Positions 1-6,059 are shown, counted from the first letter of the stretch. The stretch is 6,197 bases of DNA from Candidatus Omnitrophota bacterium (GCA_028714595.1 JAQTMD010000095.1:1-6197); one strand, 5' to 3'. Program-made: numbers and translations. The notes: generated by a model not told the origin, from the sequence alone.

Positions 1-653
1 ACAAGCTGATCGCCGGCTCGAATTTCGTGGTCTGCGGCTACGGCTGGTGCGGACACGGCGTTGCCATGAGGGCTCAAGGGTTGGGGGCCAATGTCATCAT
101 CGTGGAGGTATCGCCGCTGCGGGCGCTGGAAGCGGTGATGGACGGCTACCGCGTCATGACCATCAAAGAGGCTGCCGGGATCGGCGACATATTCGTCACG
201 GTCACCGGCGATCTCAACGTCATCCGCAGAGAGCATTTCAGCCTCATGAAGACGGGCTCAATCGTCTGCAATTCCGGCCATTTCAACGCCGAGATCCAGA
301 TACCTGCGCTGGAGAAACTGGCAAAATCAAAAAAGACCATCCGCGATTTTACGGTGGAATATACGTTACGAAGCGGCACCAAGGTGTATCTGCTCGGCGA
401 AGGAAGGCTGATCAACCTGGCGGCGGCAGAAGGCCATCCGGCGCAGGTCATGGACATGTCGTTCTGCAACCAGGCGCTGGGAGTGGAGTACATGAAATCT
501 CACCACCGCGAACTCGAAAACCAGGTGTACAAGGTACCTGATCCCATCGATAACGAGATCGCCCGCCTGAAACTGAAGTCCATGGGCGTGACTATAGACC
601 GATTGACGAAGGAGCAGGAGAAGTATTTGTCGAGCTGGGAGATGGGGACCTGA
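1..653 (+). CDS. ahcY: Adenosylhomocysteinase (S-adenosyl-L-homocysteine hydrolase), C-terminal part; 5' end outside window
   Basis: This enzyme reversibly hydrolyses S-adenosylhomocysteine to adenosine and homocysteine in the cytoplasm, removing the inhibitory product of SAM-dependent methylation; it uses tightly bound NAD. The frame is open from base 3 to the TGA at 651-653, giving 216 residues, about half of a usual 400-430 aa protein. Visible features are the Rossmann NAD motif GYGWCGHG (fragment residues 12-19), the acidic residue after the second strand (VEVSP) expected to hold the NAD ribose, the MDGYRVM segment, the GHF substrate-gate motif in CNSGHFNAEIQ, and the family block AAAEGHPAQVMDMSF. 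The protein ends YLSSWEMGT and lacks the C-terminal Lys/Tyr-containing tail (KPDHYRY type) of the longer eukaryotic and proteobacterial enzymes, so it belongs to the short thermophile/archaeal-like group. No frameshift is visible. The next gene begins 14 nt downstream, suggesting one transcript. Confidence 0.96.
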   Translation, partial: KLIAGSNFVVCGYGWCGHGVAMRAQGLGANVIIVEVSPLRALEAVMDGYRVMTIKEAAGIGDIFVTVTGDLNVIRREHFSLMKTGSIVCNSGHFNAEIQIPALEKLAKSKKTIRDFTVEYTLRSGTKVYLLGEGRLINLAAAEGHPAQVMDMSFCNQALGVEYMKSHHRELENQVYKVPDPIDNEIARLKLKSMGVTIDRLTKEQEKYLSSWEMGT

Positions 654-656
654 AAA

Positions 657-662
657 AGGAGG
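657..662 (+). promoter_or_regulatory. Ribosome binding site that sets the start of the MuiA-family gene
   Basis: AGGAGG lies just after the ahcY stop codon. The first possible GTG (662-664) overlaps this Shine-Dalgarno core and cannot be served by it. The next in-frame GTG (668-670) sits 5 nt downstream, a normal spacing. The start at 668 is therefore preferred. Confidence 0.7.
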
Positions 663-667
663 TGGGG

Positions 668-2329
668 GTGAGAAATGCTGTCCTGATAAGTTTGGTCGTA
701 TTCCTTGCTTTGCCTTGTACGCAGGCTTTCGCTGCGGAAGCAACGGTCGATTCCAAGATATCGTCGGTGATGGTCTTTCCCGATTCCTGCATGGTCACGC
801 GAATCGCGGAAGCCAAGCTCGCAGCCGGCCGTACCAACGTGGTATTCGCAGATATCATCCCGGCGGTGGACGAGAATTCCCTGAAAGTCTCTTTAGGAGA
901 CGCCCCCGGCGTAAAACTGCTGGGCGCCAAACTTAAACAGGAATACCTGGAGCTGGTCCCGGCGCAAGAAGTGCAGAAGCTTAAGGACCAGATCAGGCAA
1001 TTAGAAGACCAGTTGAGGCGCGAGCAGGACGTCAGGCGCGTGCTGGCCGATGAAAAAAGTTTCCTGGATTCATTGCGGTTCTTTTCCCAGGGGCAGCTGC
1101 CCAAGGATTTGATAACGAAGGTTCCCAGCCCGGCCGAACTGGACGGTACGTTCAAGTTCCTCGACGCCCGGCTGCGGGAAAATTACTCGGGGATGATGGA
1201 GTCGGACCTTAAGTCGCGCGAGAACGCGGAAAAGCTCGACGTGCTGCGCCGGGAGCTGAACAGGATAGAAGGTCCGTCCCAGAAGATGAAACGCTCCATC
1301 GTGGTGGAGGTGGACGCGCAAAAGCCCGTCGTATGCGGCGTGAGCCTTTCGTACCTCGCAGGAGGCGCGTCCTGGCATCCGGTGTATGATGCGCGGGCTG
1401 ATTTCGAAAAGTCGGAAGTAGAGCTGGTATCGTATGCGATCCTGCGCCAGACGACCGGCGACGACTGGCAGGATGTGGACGTTGCGCTTTCCACTGCCCG
1501 GCCGTCGGTGGGCGGGAACATGCCGTATGTGGCGCCGTGGATCCTGCGGCCGCTGCAGGTCTTTGCAGAGCGGGCCAAAGGCTTGGGAATGATGCGCGAG
1601 GCAAAAATGCAGTATGCGGCGTTCGAGAAAGACGAGATGACGGCGCCGGCTGCAGGAGCTGTTCCTGAAGAACAGTTTGCCACGGTACAGGAAAAAGGGG
1701 TAGCCGTTGTCTATACCATCCCGCGCAAGGCCTCGATCAAATCCGACGGACAGGACAACAAGCTGCCGGTATCCACGCAGACGCTCAAGGCCAGTTTCGA
1801 GTATTCCACGTTCCCCCGCGCAGTGCCGAACGCCTTTTTGGGCAGCAGGGTGACCAATGCCAAAGACCTGCAGCTTTTGGGCGGCAGGGTCAATATTTTC
1901 CTTCAAGGCGATTTTGTGGGCACCTCAAGCCTCGGCAACATCGGGCCGGGTGAGGAATTCGACCTTTACCTCGGGGTGGATGAGAACGTAAAGGTCAAAC
2001 GCGAAATGGTCGAGAAAAAGGTGGATCAGACCATCATCGGGAATATCCCGTCGCCGAACAGGAAGACGGATTTCAAATATAAACTGACGGTGGAGAATTA
2101 CAAGTCCCGCAAGGTAAAGGTGAAGCTCTTTGAGGCGTCGCCGGTCTCTGAAGACGACCGCATCAAGGTGAAGATAAACACCGTGGCGCCGAAGCCCAAA
2201 GAGGAGAACTGGAAGGATCGTAAAGGCATCTGGCTGTGGGAACTGGAGCTTGACCCGCGGCAAAAGCAGGAAGCCACTTACGGTTTCACGGTGGAACATC
2301 CGCGGGACATGCAGGTCGAAGGATTATAA
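668..2329 (+). CDS. Secreted MuiA-family protein (DUF4140 N-terminal and DUF4139 C-terminal domains)
   Basis: This is a 553-residue exported protein of the 'mucoidy inhibitor MuiA' family, whose biochemical role is not established. Numbering is from GTG 668. Residues 1-22 form a signal peptide with hydrophobic core AVLISLVVFLALP and probable cleavage AFA|AE. A DUF4140-like region follows (about 28-130), with the family pattern of a VFPDSCMVTR strand and an aaGrtnVvFadIiPavDenSLkv segment. It leads into a charged helical, probably coiled-coil stretch at about 94-138, with a second near 168-203. From about 210 to the end is DUF4139, with GASWHPVYDARAD (233-245), the LSTARP segment (274-279) and the closing EHPRDMQVEGL. 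The length is normal for the family. The middle linker (about 320-345) is low in structure and rich in Ala and Glu. There is no lipobox or C-terminal anchor, so a periplasmic or secreted location is inferred. It shares a tight operon with metabolic genes, which does not explain its job. Confidence 0.88.
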   Translation: MRNAVLISLVVFLALPCTQAFAAEATVDSKISSVMVFPDSCMVTRIAEAKLAAGRTNVVFADIIPAVDENSLKVSLGDAPGVKLLGAKLKQEYLELVPAQEVQKLKDQIRQLEDQLRREQDVRRVLADEKSFLDSLRFFSQGQLPKDLITKVPSPAELDGTFKFLDARLRENYSGMMESDLKSRENAEKLDVLRRELNRIEGPSQKMKRSIVVEVDAQKPVVCGVSLSYLAGGASWHPVYDARADFEKSEVELVSYAILRQTTGDDWQDVDVALSTARPSVGGNMPYVAPWILRPLQVFAERAKGLGMMREAKMQYAAFEKDEMTAPAAGAVPEEQFATVQEKGVAVVYTIPRKASIKSDGQDNKLPVSTQTLKASFEYSTFPRAVPNAFLGSRVTNAKDLQLLGGRVNIFLQGDFVGTSSLGNIGPGEEFDLYLGVDENVKVKREMVEKKVDQTIIGNIPSPNRKTDFKYKLTVENYKSRKVKVKLFEASPVSEDDRIKVKINTVAPKPKEENWKDRKGIWLWELELDPRQKQEATYGFTVEHPRDMQVEGL

Positions 2330-2332
2330 AGG

Positions 2333-2369
2333 TAGGGACACTTTTAACCGGGGCTGAGAACCGTCCCTA
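2333..2369 (+). repeat. Palindromic intergenic element, REP-like candidate
   Basis: Perfect 7-bp inverted repeat TAGGGAC (2333-2339) / GTCCCTA (2363-2369) around a 23-nt loop that itself carries AACCG twice (2346-2350 and 2359-2363). It fills most of the gap between the MuiA-family gene and pfkA. Its layout, with AGGGAC/GTCCCT ends, a TTTTAACC stretch and GAGAACC inside, resembles dispersed palindromes that I recall from intergenic regions of several uncultured and delta-type bacterial genomes, where they may be mobilised by IS200/RAYT-like transposases. That likeness is from memory. It has no T-tract, so it is unlikely to be an intrinsic terminator. Confidence 0.5.
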
Positions 2370-2379
2370 AGCAGGGGAT

Positions 2380-3345
2380 ATGTCGTTTAAACGGGTAGGG
2401 GTACTGACGTCGGGAGGCGATGCGCCGGGCATGAACGCGGCTATCCGCGCGGTGGTGCGTACTTCGCTTTCCGCCAACCTGGAAGTGATGGGCATCTTCC
2501 GCGGTTTTGCCGGGCTTCTGAACGAGGAGCTCAAGGTTTTTGACCATCGCTCGGTCTCCAATATCATCTCCCGCGGCGGCACAATTTTAAAAACGGCGCG
2601 CTGCCCGGAATTCCTGGAAGAAGAGGCTCAGAAGCGCGCGGTGGATATCATTAAAAAGTACGGCATCGACGGCCTGGTGCTTATCGGCGGCAACGGCACC
2701 TACCGCGGCGGGATCGCGCTCTCCAAAAAATGGAATGTTCCCTGCATCGGCGTGCCGGGCACCATCGATAATGACATAAACGGGACCGACGCGACCATCG
2801 GCGCAGACACCGCGGTAAACACTGCGCTGGATGCGATAGACAAGATCAGGGATACCGTGACTTCCATGGAACGGATATTTGTCGTGGAAGTCATGGGCAG
2901 GGATTCGGGGTTCATTGCCATGCAGGTGGGGCTTGCCGGGGGCGCCGAAGACATCCTTATCCCGGAGCGCCGTCAGGATATCACAAGGATTTGCCACGAC
3001 ATGGTGGAAGGCAATTTGCGCGGCAAGATAAGCTGGATCGTGGTGGTGGCCGAAGGCGCCGGCAGCGCAGGGGATGTCGCCAGGCAGATCACCGAGATAA
3101 CGAGCTTAGAGACGCGCGTGGCAGTGCTGGGTCACATACAACGCGGCGGCTCTCCGACTGCCCGCGACCGCAACCTTGCCACGGTGCTGGGCAGCCAGGC
3201 AGTGGACCTTCTGATGAAGGGGGAGACGTCCAAGGCCGTGGGGATCGTCTCGGGAAAAATAAATGTGGTCGATCTTGAGGCGGCAGTCTCGAAGAAAGAA
3301 GTGGAAACGGATTCATTCTATCAATTAGTCAAAAAATTAACCTAA
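2380..3345 (+). CDS. pfkA: ATP-dependent 6-phosphofructokinase
   Basis: Phosphorylates fructose 6-phosphate to fructose 1,6-bisphosphate, the committing step of glycolysis, in the cytoplasm. The 321-residue length matches bacterial PFK-A (about 320). Visible landmarks are SGGDAPGMNAA (11-21), SRGGT (64-68), TAR (R74, E. coli R72), catalytic PGTIDND (126-132; D130 and D132 match E. coli D127 and D129), MGR (172-174), and the substrate-binding HIQRGGSP block. Gly106 and Gly127, where PPi-dependent enzymes carry Asp and Lys, indicate ATP as phosphate donor. The usual GGDGS loop reads GGNGT, so the position matching Mg-linked E. coli D103 is Asn105. Allosteric-site positions R23, R27, R157 and E190 are kept while E. 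coli R54 aligns with His56, so ADP/PEP-type control is possible but may be altered. The start has only AGGGG (2373-2377) two nt before ATG, a tight spacing, yet MSFKRVGVLTSGGD is the expected N-terminus. The aldolase follows after 12 nt. Confidence 0.96.
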   Translation: MSFKRVGVLTSGGDAPGMNAAIRAVVRTSLSANLEVMGIFRGFAGLLNEELKVFDHRSVSNIISRGGTILKTARCPEFLEEEAQKRAVDIIKKYGIDGLVLIGGNGTYRGGIALSKKWNVPCIGVPGTIDNDINGTDATIGADTAVNTALDAIDKIRDTVTSMERIFVVEVMGRDSGFIAMQVGLAGGAEDILIPERRQDITRICHDMVEGNLRGKISWIVVVAEGAGSAGDVARQITEITSLETRVAVLGHIQRGGSPTARDRNLATVLGSQAVDLLMKGETSKAVGIVSGKINVVDLEAAVSKKEVETDSFYQLVKKLT

Positions 3346-3357
3346 GGGAGGAATACG

Positions 3358-4683
3358 ATGGGCAGAAGGCCTACGGATATGGACAAGGTCGCGCGCGATC
3401 TTGTCAACAGCGACGACATAAACGTAAAGAAGGAACTTGCCAAGAAGATCCTGGACGCGGCGTACAAAAAAGGCATTTATCCGTCCAGTATCCACGGGCT
3501 TTACATCGCGCGCGGCAAGGAAGAATTCAAGGGTTTTACGGTGCCGGCCATGAACCTGCGCGTCATGACTTATGACCTGGCAAAGGCGGTGTTCCGCGTC
3601 GCCAAACGCAACAATGCCGCGGCGTTCGTCTTCGAGATAGCGAAATCCGAGATGGGCTATACTGCCCAGCCCCCGGTGGAGTATTCGGCGGTGATCCTGG
3701 CTGCGGCCATCAAGGAAGGGTACACCGGCCCGGTGTTCATCCAGGGCGACCACTTCCAGGCAAACGCCAAGAAGTACGCCGAGGATCCGGCAAAGGAACT
3801 CGACGGGTTAAAGGCGCTTATCGCCGACGCCATGGAGCACCATTTCTACAACATAGACATCGATTCTTCGACGCTGGTTGACCTTGCAAAGACCGACCTC
3901 AAAAAGCAGCAGTTCAACAATTACCTGGTCTGTGCGAAGCTGACGCACTACATCCGCCAGATACAGCCGCGCGGCATCACGGTCTCGGTGGGCGGAGAGA
4001 TCGGCGAGGTGGGTCACAAGAATTCGACTCCCGACGACCTGCGCGCGTTCATGGCGGGGTTTGCGGGGACCTTGCGCAAAGGGCTGACGGGCATTTCAAA
4101 GATCAGCATCCAGACCGGCACCTCGCACGGCGGCGTGGTATTGCCCGACGGCACCATCGCCCAGGTCAAACTCGATTTCGAGGCGCTGCGCACCATCTCC
4201 GACATCGCGCGCAAGGAATACGGCATGGCAGGCGCAGTGCAGCACGGAGCCTCGACCCTGCCGGATGAGGCATTCCACAAGTTCCCGGAGACCGAGACCG
4301 CGGAAGTGCACCTGGCCACCAATTTCCAGAACATGGTGTACGACTCCAAGCATTTCCCGGCCGAGCTTAAAAACAAGATGTACGAATGGCTGAAGGTCAA
4401 CGCAGCCGCAGAGCGCAAAGAAGGCCAGACCGACGAGCAGTTCTTTTACAGCGCGCGCAAGAAAGCGCTGGGGCCGTTCAAGAAAGACATCATGTCGCTT
4501 GCCCCGGAAGTGCGCGACGCCATTGCCACCGAGATAGAGCTGAAATTCGAGTTTCTCTTCAAGCAGCTCGGCGCGGTAAATAACAAGGAGCTGGTGGACA
4601 AGTTCGTGCCCCTCAAGAGGGTGATCGTGCGCAAGCGCACGGAAGGCAAAGGAGTGGTCCACGACGGCGAGGGCGCGGACTAG
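3358..4683 (+). CDS. Long class II (zinc-dependent) fructose-bisphosphate aldolase family protein
   Basis: Probably cleaves fructose 1,6-bisphosphate to dihydroxyacetone phosphate and glyceraldehyde 3-phosphate in the cytoplasm. A good ribosome site (GGGAGG 3346-3351, 6-nt spacing) fixes the ATG. At 441 residues it is much longer than common class II aldolases (about 280-360). It has a roughly 55-residue N-terminal helical extension and a C-terminal extension of about 110 residues (from about 330) ending in a charged tail. The core keeps the family order: QGDHF (129-133; D131 catalytic and H132 zinc by position), NIDIDSS (165-171), GGEIGEVG (212-219, E214), GTSHGG (254-259, H257 zinc), a DFEALR segment, QHGAST (295-300, H296 zinc), then HLATNFQ (318-324) where the substrate-phosphate loop is expected. 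Position directly after pfkA supports FBP as substrate. Tagatose-bisphosphate or another ketose-phosphate aldolase is possible, since sequence alone does not separate these; the GDH motif also faintly recalls GatZ/KbaZ. Confidence 0.82.
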   Translation: MGRRPTDMDKVARDLVNSDDINVKKELAKKILDAAYKKGIYPSSIHGLYIARGKEEFKGFTVPAMNLRVMTYDLAKAVFRVAKRNNAAAFVFEIAKSEMGYTAQPPVEYSAVILAAAIKEGYTGPVFIQGDHFQANAKKYAEDPAKELDGLKALIADAMEHHFYNIDIDSSTLVDLAKTDLKKQQFNNYLVCAKLTHYIRQIQPRGITVSVGGEIGEVGHKNSTPDDLRAFMAGFAGTLRKGLTGISKISIQTGTSHGGVVLPDGTIAQVKLDFEALRTISDIARKEYGMAGAVQHGASTLPDEAFHKFPETETAEVHLATNFQNMVYDSKHFPAELKNKMYEWLKVNAAAERKEGQTDEQFFYSARKKALGPFKKDIMSLAPEVRDAIATEIELKFEFLFKQLGAVNNKELVDKFVPLKRVIVRKRTEGKGVVHDGEGAD

Positions 4684-4740
4684 CTTTCTCATCGTCCCCG
4701 ATCTAAAAATGATGAAGCCGGGCCGTAACCAGAGCTTTGA

Positions 4741-4772
4741 CCAGGACTACACGACGCAGTCGTGAGTACCGG
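4741..4772 (+). other. Bulged RNA hairpin upstream of the terminator
   Basis: CACGAC (4750-4755) pairs perfectly with GTCGTG (4759-4764) around a GCA loop. The stem extends with ACT/AGT (4746-4748 with 4765-4767), GG/CC (4744-4745 with 4769-4770) and CC/GG (4741-4742 with 4771-4772), separated by single bulged A residues at 4743, 4749 and 4768. The last pair uses the first two bases of a GGAGG Shine-Dalgarno-like site (4771-4775). There is no T-tract. It matches no riboswitch family that I recognise. Confidence 0.5.
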
Positions 4773-4781
4773 AGGCACTAT

Positions 4782-4837
4782 GGCCGCAAAGAGAAAACAG
4801 GATCGTTCATCCTTTGTTCTTTTTGCGGCCTTTTTTT
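4782..4837 (+). terminator. Strong intrinsic (Rho-independent) terminator
   Basis: Two 22-nt arms (4782-4803 and 4809-4830) pair with only two mismatches and one G-T wobble. The outermost nine pairs are perfect (GGCCGCAAA / TTTGCGGCC), the loop is CGTTC, and seven T residues follow (4831-4837). It lies 98 nt after the aldolase stop, so it most simply ends the ahcY-muiA-pfkA-aldolase transcript. An ATG at 4780 with GGAGG in front reads in frame through the whole hairpin into the next gene, so an attenuator role cannot be excluded. Confidence 0.9.
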
Positions 4838-4842
4838 ATCAT
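4814..4842 (+). promoter_or_regulatory. Possible sigma70-type promoter for the secreted-protein array
   Basis: A TTGTTC -35-like hexamer (4814-4819) and a TATCAT -10-like hexamer (4837-4842) are 17 nt apart; the -10 matches 5 of 6 consensus bases and the -35 only 3 of 6. It would start transcription near 4849 and allow expression of the array despite the upstream terminator, but it overlaps the terminator 3' arm and T-tract. The T-rich sequence makes a chance match plausible. Confidence 0.3.
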
Positions 4843-4860
4843 GATGCCCTGAGAGTAAAA

Positions 4861-5418
4861 TTGAGATTTGCCTGGTTGTGGATCTTTATTTTTCTTCCCG
4901 TTCCTTCGGCGTATGCCCAGACGAACTATACCGAATCCTTCAGCATCGCCACCTATTATCCCGCGCCGTACGGGGTGTACCGGGATCTGAAGATCCACCG
5001 CAGCACGAAATATATGCCGCACAGCGACGTAAGCGTGATTACCGATCCGAAGGAAGGCCAGGTGGTGTATGTCAACAATTCCTCGGCCCAGGGTTTTTAT
5101 TATTACAACGGGACAGTCTGGCAAACTCTGTTCGGCGGCGGAGGAGGAGAAGGCGGGATGGTGATCACCCGTTCCTGCCCGTGGGGAAGCGATTATAGAA
5201 GCGGGGTCAACTCGGGGTGGGGCAACCAGTGCAATATGGCCACGGATAATTGCTGCGTACCTCCGGATTGCCCTGCGGGATGGACGGATATCGGCAAGGA
5301 AGCAGTTTTAACCAAGGCCGGCTGCCGCCACTGGGGCGAATCCTGCTACTGGAATAGTACCGGTACCGGCCATCCCGCAGCGATCGGCCGGGTTGTCCGG
5401 TACTGCGTGAAAGAATGA
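4861..5418 (+). CDS. Small secreted Cys-rich protein with YYPAPYG motif, array member 1 (function unknown)
   Basis: No function is recognised. From TTG 4861 the protein has 185 residues. Its signal peptide (1-19, core AWLWIFIFL, cleavage AYA|Q) is followed by the motif TYYPAPYGVYRDL (31-43), then GQVVYV...GFYYYNGTVW (66-87), a glycine-rich linker (92-99), and a C-terminal domain with eight Cys at 106, 124, 131, 132, 137, 155, 162 and 182, which could form four disulfides after export. The last residues RYCVKE are shared with the next paralogue. The start is uncertain. ATG 4780 has a better ribosome site (GGAGG 4771-4775) and gives a 46-residue N-terminus with two hydrophobic stretches, but its first codons are encoded by a terminator hairpin. 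TTG 4861 gives a normal signal peptide but only weak GAG in front. The stop overlaps an ATGA, and the next gene starts 8 nt later, so the two are probably cotranscribed. Confidence 0.75.
   Translation: MRFAWLWIFIFLPVPSAYAQTNYTESFSIATYYPAPYGVYRDLKIHRSTKYMPHSDVSVITDPKEGQVVYVNNSSAQGFYYYNGTVWQTLFGGGGGEGGMVITRSCPWGSDYRSGVNSGWGNQCNMATDNCCVPPDCPAGWTDIGKEAVLTKAGCRHWGESCYWNSTGTGHPAAIGRVVRYCVKE
5214..5256 (+). repeat. 43-nt block identical to 5801-5843 inside the Cys-rich domain
   Basis: The bases encoding GWGNQCNMATDNCC are identical, silent positions included, in array members 1 and 2 (offset 587). A second perfect 28-nt block, 5276-5303 versus 5863-5890, follows at the same offset. The N-terminal halves of the two genes are clearly more diverged. 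Confidence 0.85.
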
Positions 5419-5467
5419 GGAAGCAGATGAGAGTGACAGTGTTGTTTTTCGCGGCAGCAGTGATATT
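5391..5467 (+). repeat. 77-nt direct repeat, copy A (junction of array members 1 and 2)
   Basis: Identical base for base to 6032-6108, offset 641. It covers the last nine codons of member 1, the 8-nt spacer with its ribosome site, and the start of the member 2 signal peptide. Similarity continues with scattered changes past the repeat into the YYPSP coding region. Confidence 0.92.
5418..5421 (+). promoter_or_regulatory. Ribosome binding site choosing the start of array member 2
   Basis: AGGA, within GAGGA at 5417-5421, lies 5 nt before ATG 5427. The earlier ATG at 5415 overlaps the preceding stop as ATGA and has no good site of its own. The same layout recurs before member 3 (AGGA 6059-6062, ATG 6068). 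Confidence 0.6.
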
Positions 5468-6059
5468 CCTGTCGACGATATCCGTAGTAACTTTTGCCTG
5501 CGCCCAGACGGACAGCACCGACGTCGTTACCATCACCATGTATTATCCTTCTCCCTACGGGGCTTTTCGGGACCTGGAGATCCGCCGCAGTGTAAAATAC
5601 AAGCCGCTGCCGGACTTAAGTTCAAGCACTATTCCCGGCCCGGCGGCAGGCCAGCTGGCGTATGTGAAAAATGCCACGGTCGAGGGATTCCGCTATTACA
5701 ACGGCACCCAATGGCTGGCGCTGGCCGGCGGCGCAACAGCGGGCACGGTCATAGTGCGGAGCTGCCCGTGGGCGAGCGATGCCACCACCGGAGCGGATAA
5801 GGGGTGGGGCAACCAGTGCAATATGGCCACGGATAATTGCTGCAAACCTGCGGATTGCCCAACGGGATGGACGGATATCGGCAAGGAAGCGATAGCGACC
5901 GATATCACCTGCCCCGGCAGCGATGTACCTCCGTCCGGCCTCCAGGCATGGGACAGATGCGCCTGGGACAGCAATAACGCAAGCTACAACGGCGCCCCGG
6001 CGCACTACATCCATCCGGTCACGGTCGGCCAGGTTGTCCGGTACTGCGTGAAAGAATGA
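5427..6059 (+). CDS. Small secreted Cys-rich protein with YYPSPYG motif, array member 2 (function unknown)
   Basis: No function is recognised. The protein has 210 residues from ATG 5427 (ATG 5415 would add four). The signal peptide (1-26) has core VLFFAAAVIFL and ends ACA|Q. The Cys at 25 is preceded by T-F-A, a poor lipobox, so signal peptidase I processing is more likely than lipidation. Then come MYYPSPYGAFRDLEIRRS (38-55), GQLAYV...GFRYYNGTQW (75-96), a short GGATAG linker, and a C-terminal domain whose eight Cys (113, 131, 138, 139, 144, 162, 178, 207) match member 1 one for one. It is 25 residues longer than member 1; most of the extra length is between Cys 6 and Cys 8. Spacing of 8 nt on both sides indicates an operon with members 1 and 3. 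It lies beside its homologues with no mobile element in view. Confidence 0.85.
   Translation: MRVTVLFFAAAVIFLSTISVVTFACAQTDSTDVVTITMYYPSPYGAFRDLEIRRSVKYKPLPDLSSSTIPGPAAGQLAYVKNATVEGFRYYNGTQWLALAGGATAGTVIVRSCPWASDATTGADKGWGNQCNMATDNCCKPADCPTGWTDIGKEAIATDITCPGSDVPPSGLQAWDRCAWDSNNASYNGAPAHYIHPVTVGQVVRYCVKE
5801..5843 (+). repeat. 43-nt block identical to 5214-5256
   Basis: Copy in array member 2 of the conserved Cys-domain block; see 5214-5256. Identity at silent positions suggests recent duplication or gene conversion rather than protein-level constraint alone. Confidence 0.85.

Noticed and set aside
1070..1906. Long open frame of 278 codons on the - strand inside the MuiA-family gene
   Set aside because: It is antisense to a gene with clear family motifs and a signal peptide, its translation is rich in Arg/His/Pro without domain pattern, and it has no operon context. 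It is a shadow frame of GC-rich coding DNA.
2333..2369. Intrinsic terminator between the MuiA-family gene and pfkA
   Set aside because: There is no T-tract after the 7-bp stem and the loop is 23 nt, so a palindromic repeat is the better description.
4096..4692. 198-codon - strand frame opposite the aldolase gene
   Set aside because: Same reason: it is complementary to a convincing aldolase reading frame and shows no recognisable motif.
4689..4715. TCATC/GATGA inverted pair after the aldolase stop
   Set aside because: Only five pairs with a 17-nt loop, not extended on either side; this is expected by chance.
4684..4780. c-di-GMP (GEMM) or other known riboswitch in the spacer
   Set aside because: GACGCA and CCGG pieces are present, but the GEMM core order and the receptor loop are absent; only a local hairpin is supported.
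4841..4852. ATG-ATG start pair just after the terminator
   Set aside because: Both are in another frame and meet a TGA after three codons, so they do not start the secreted protein.
4931..4975. Type IV pilin or pseudopilin N-terminus in the array proteins
   Set aside because: There is no prepilin G|FTLIE-type site; the hydrophobic segment is a cleavable signal peptide and the YYPxPYG motif lies after it.
5490..5510. Lipoprotein signal at the Cys before the mature N-terminus of array members 2 and 3
   Set aside because: The residues before Cys (T-F-A and T-P-A) do not fit a lipobox, and member 1 has Tyr at the same place (AYA|Q). A common AxA signal peptidase I site explains all three.
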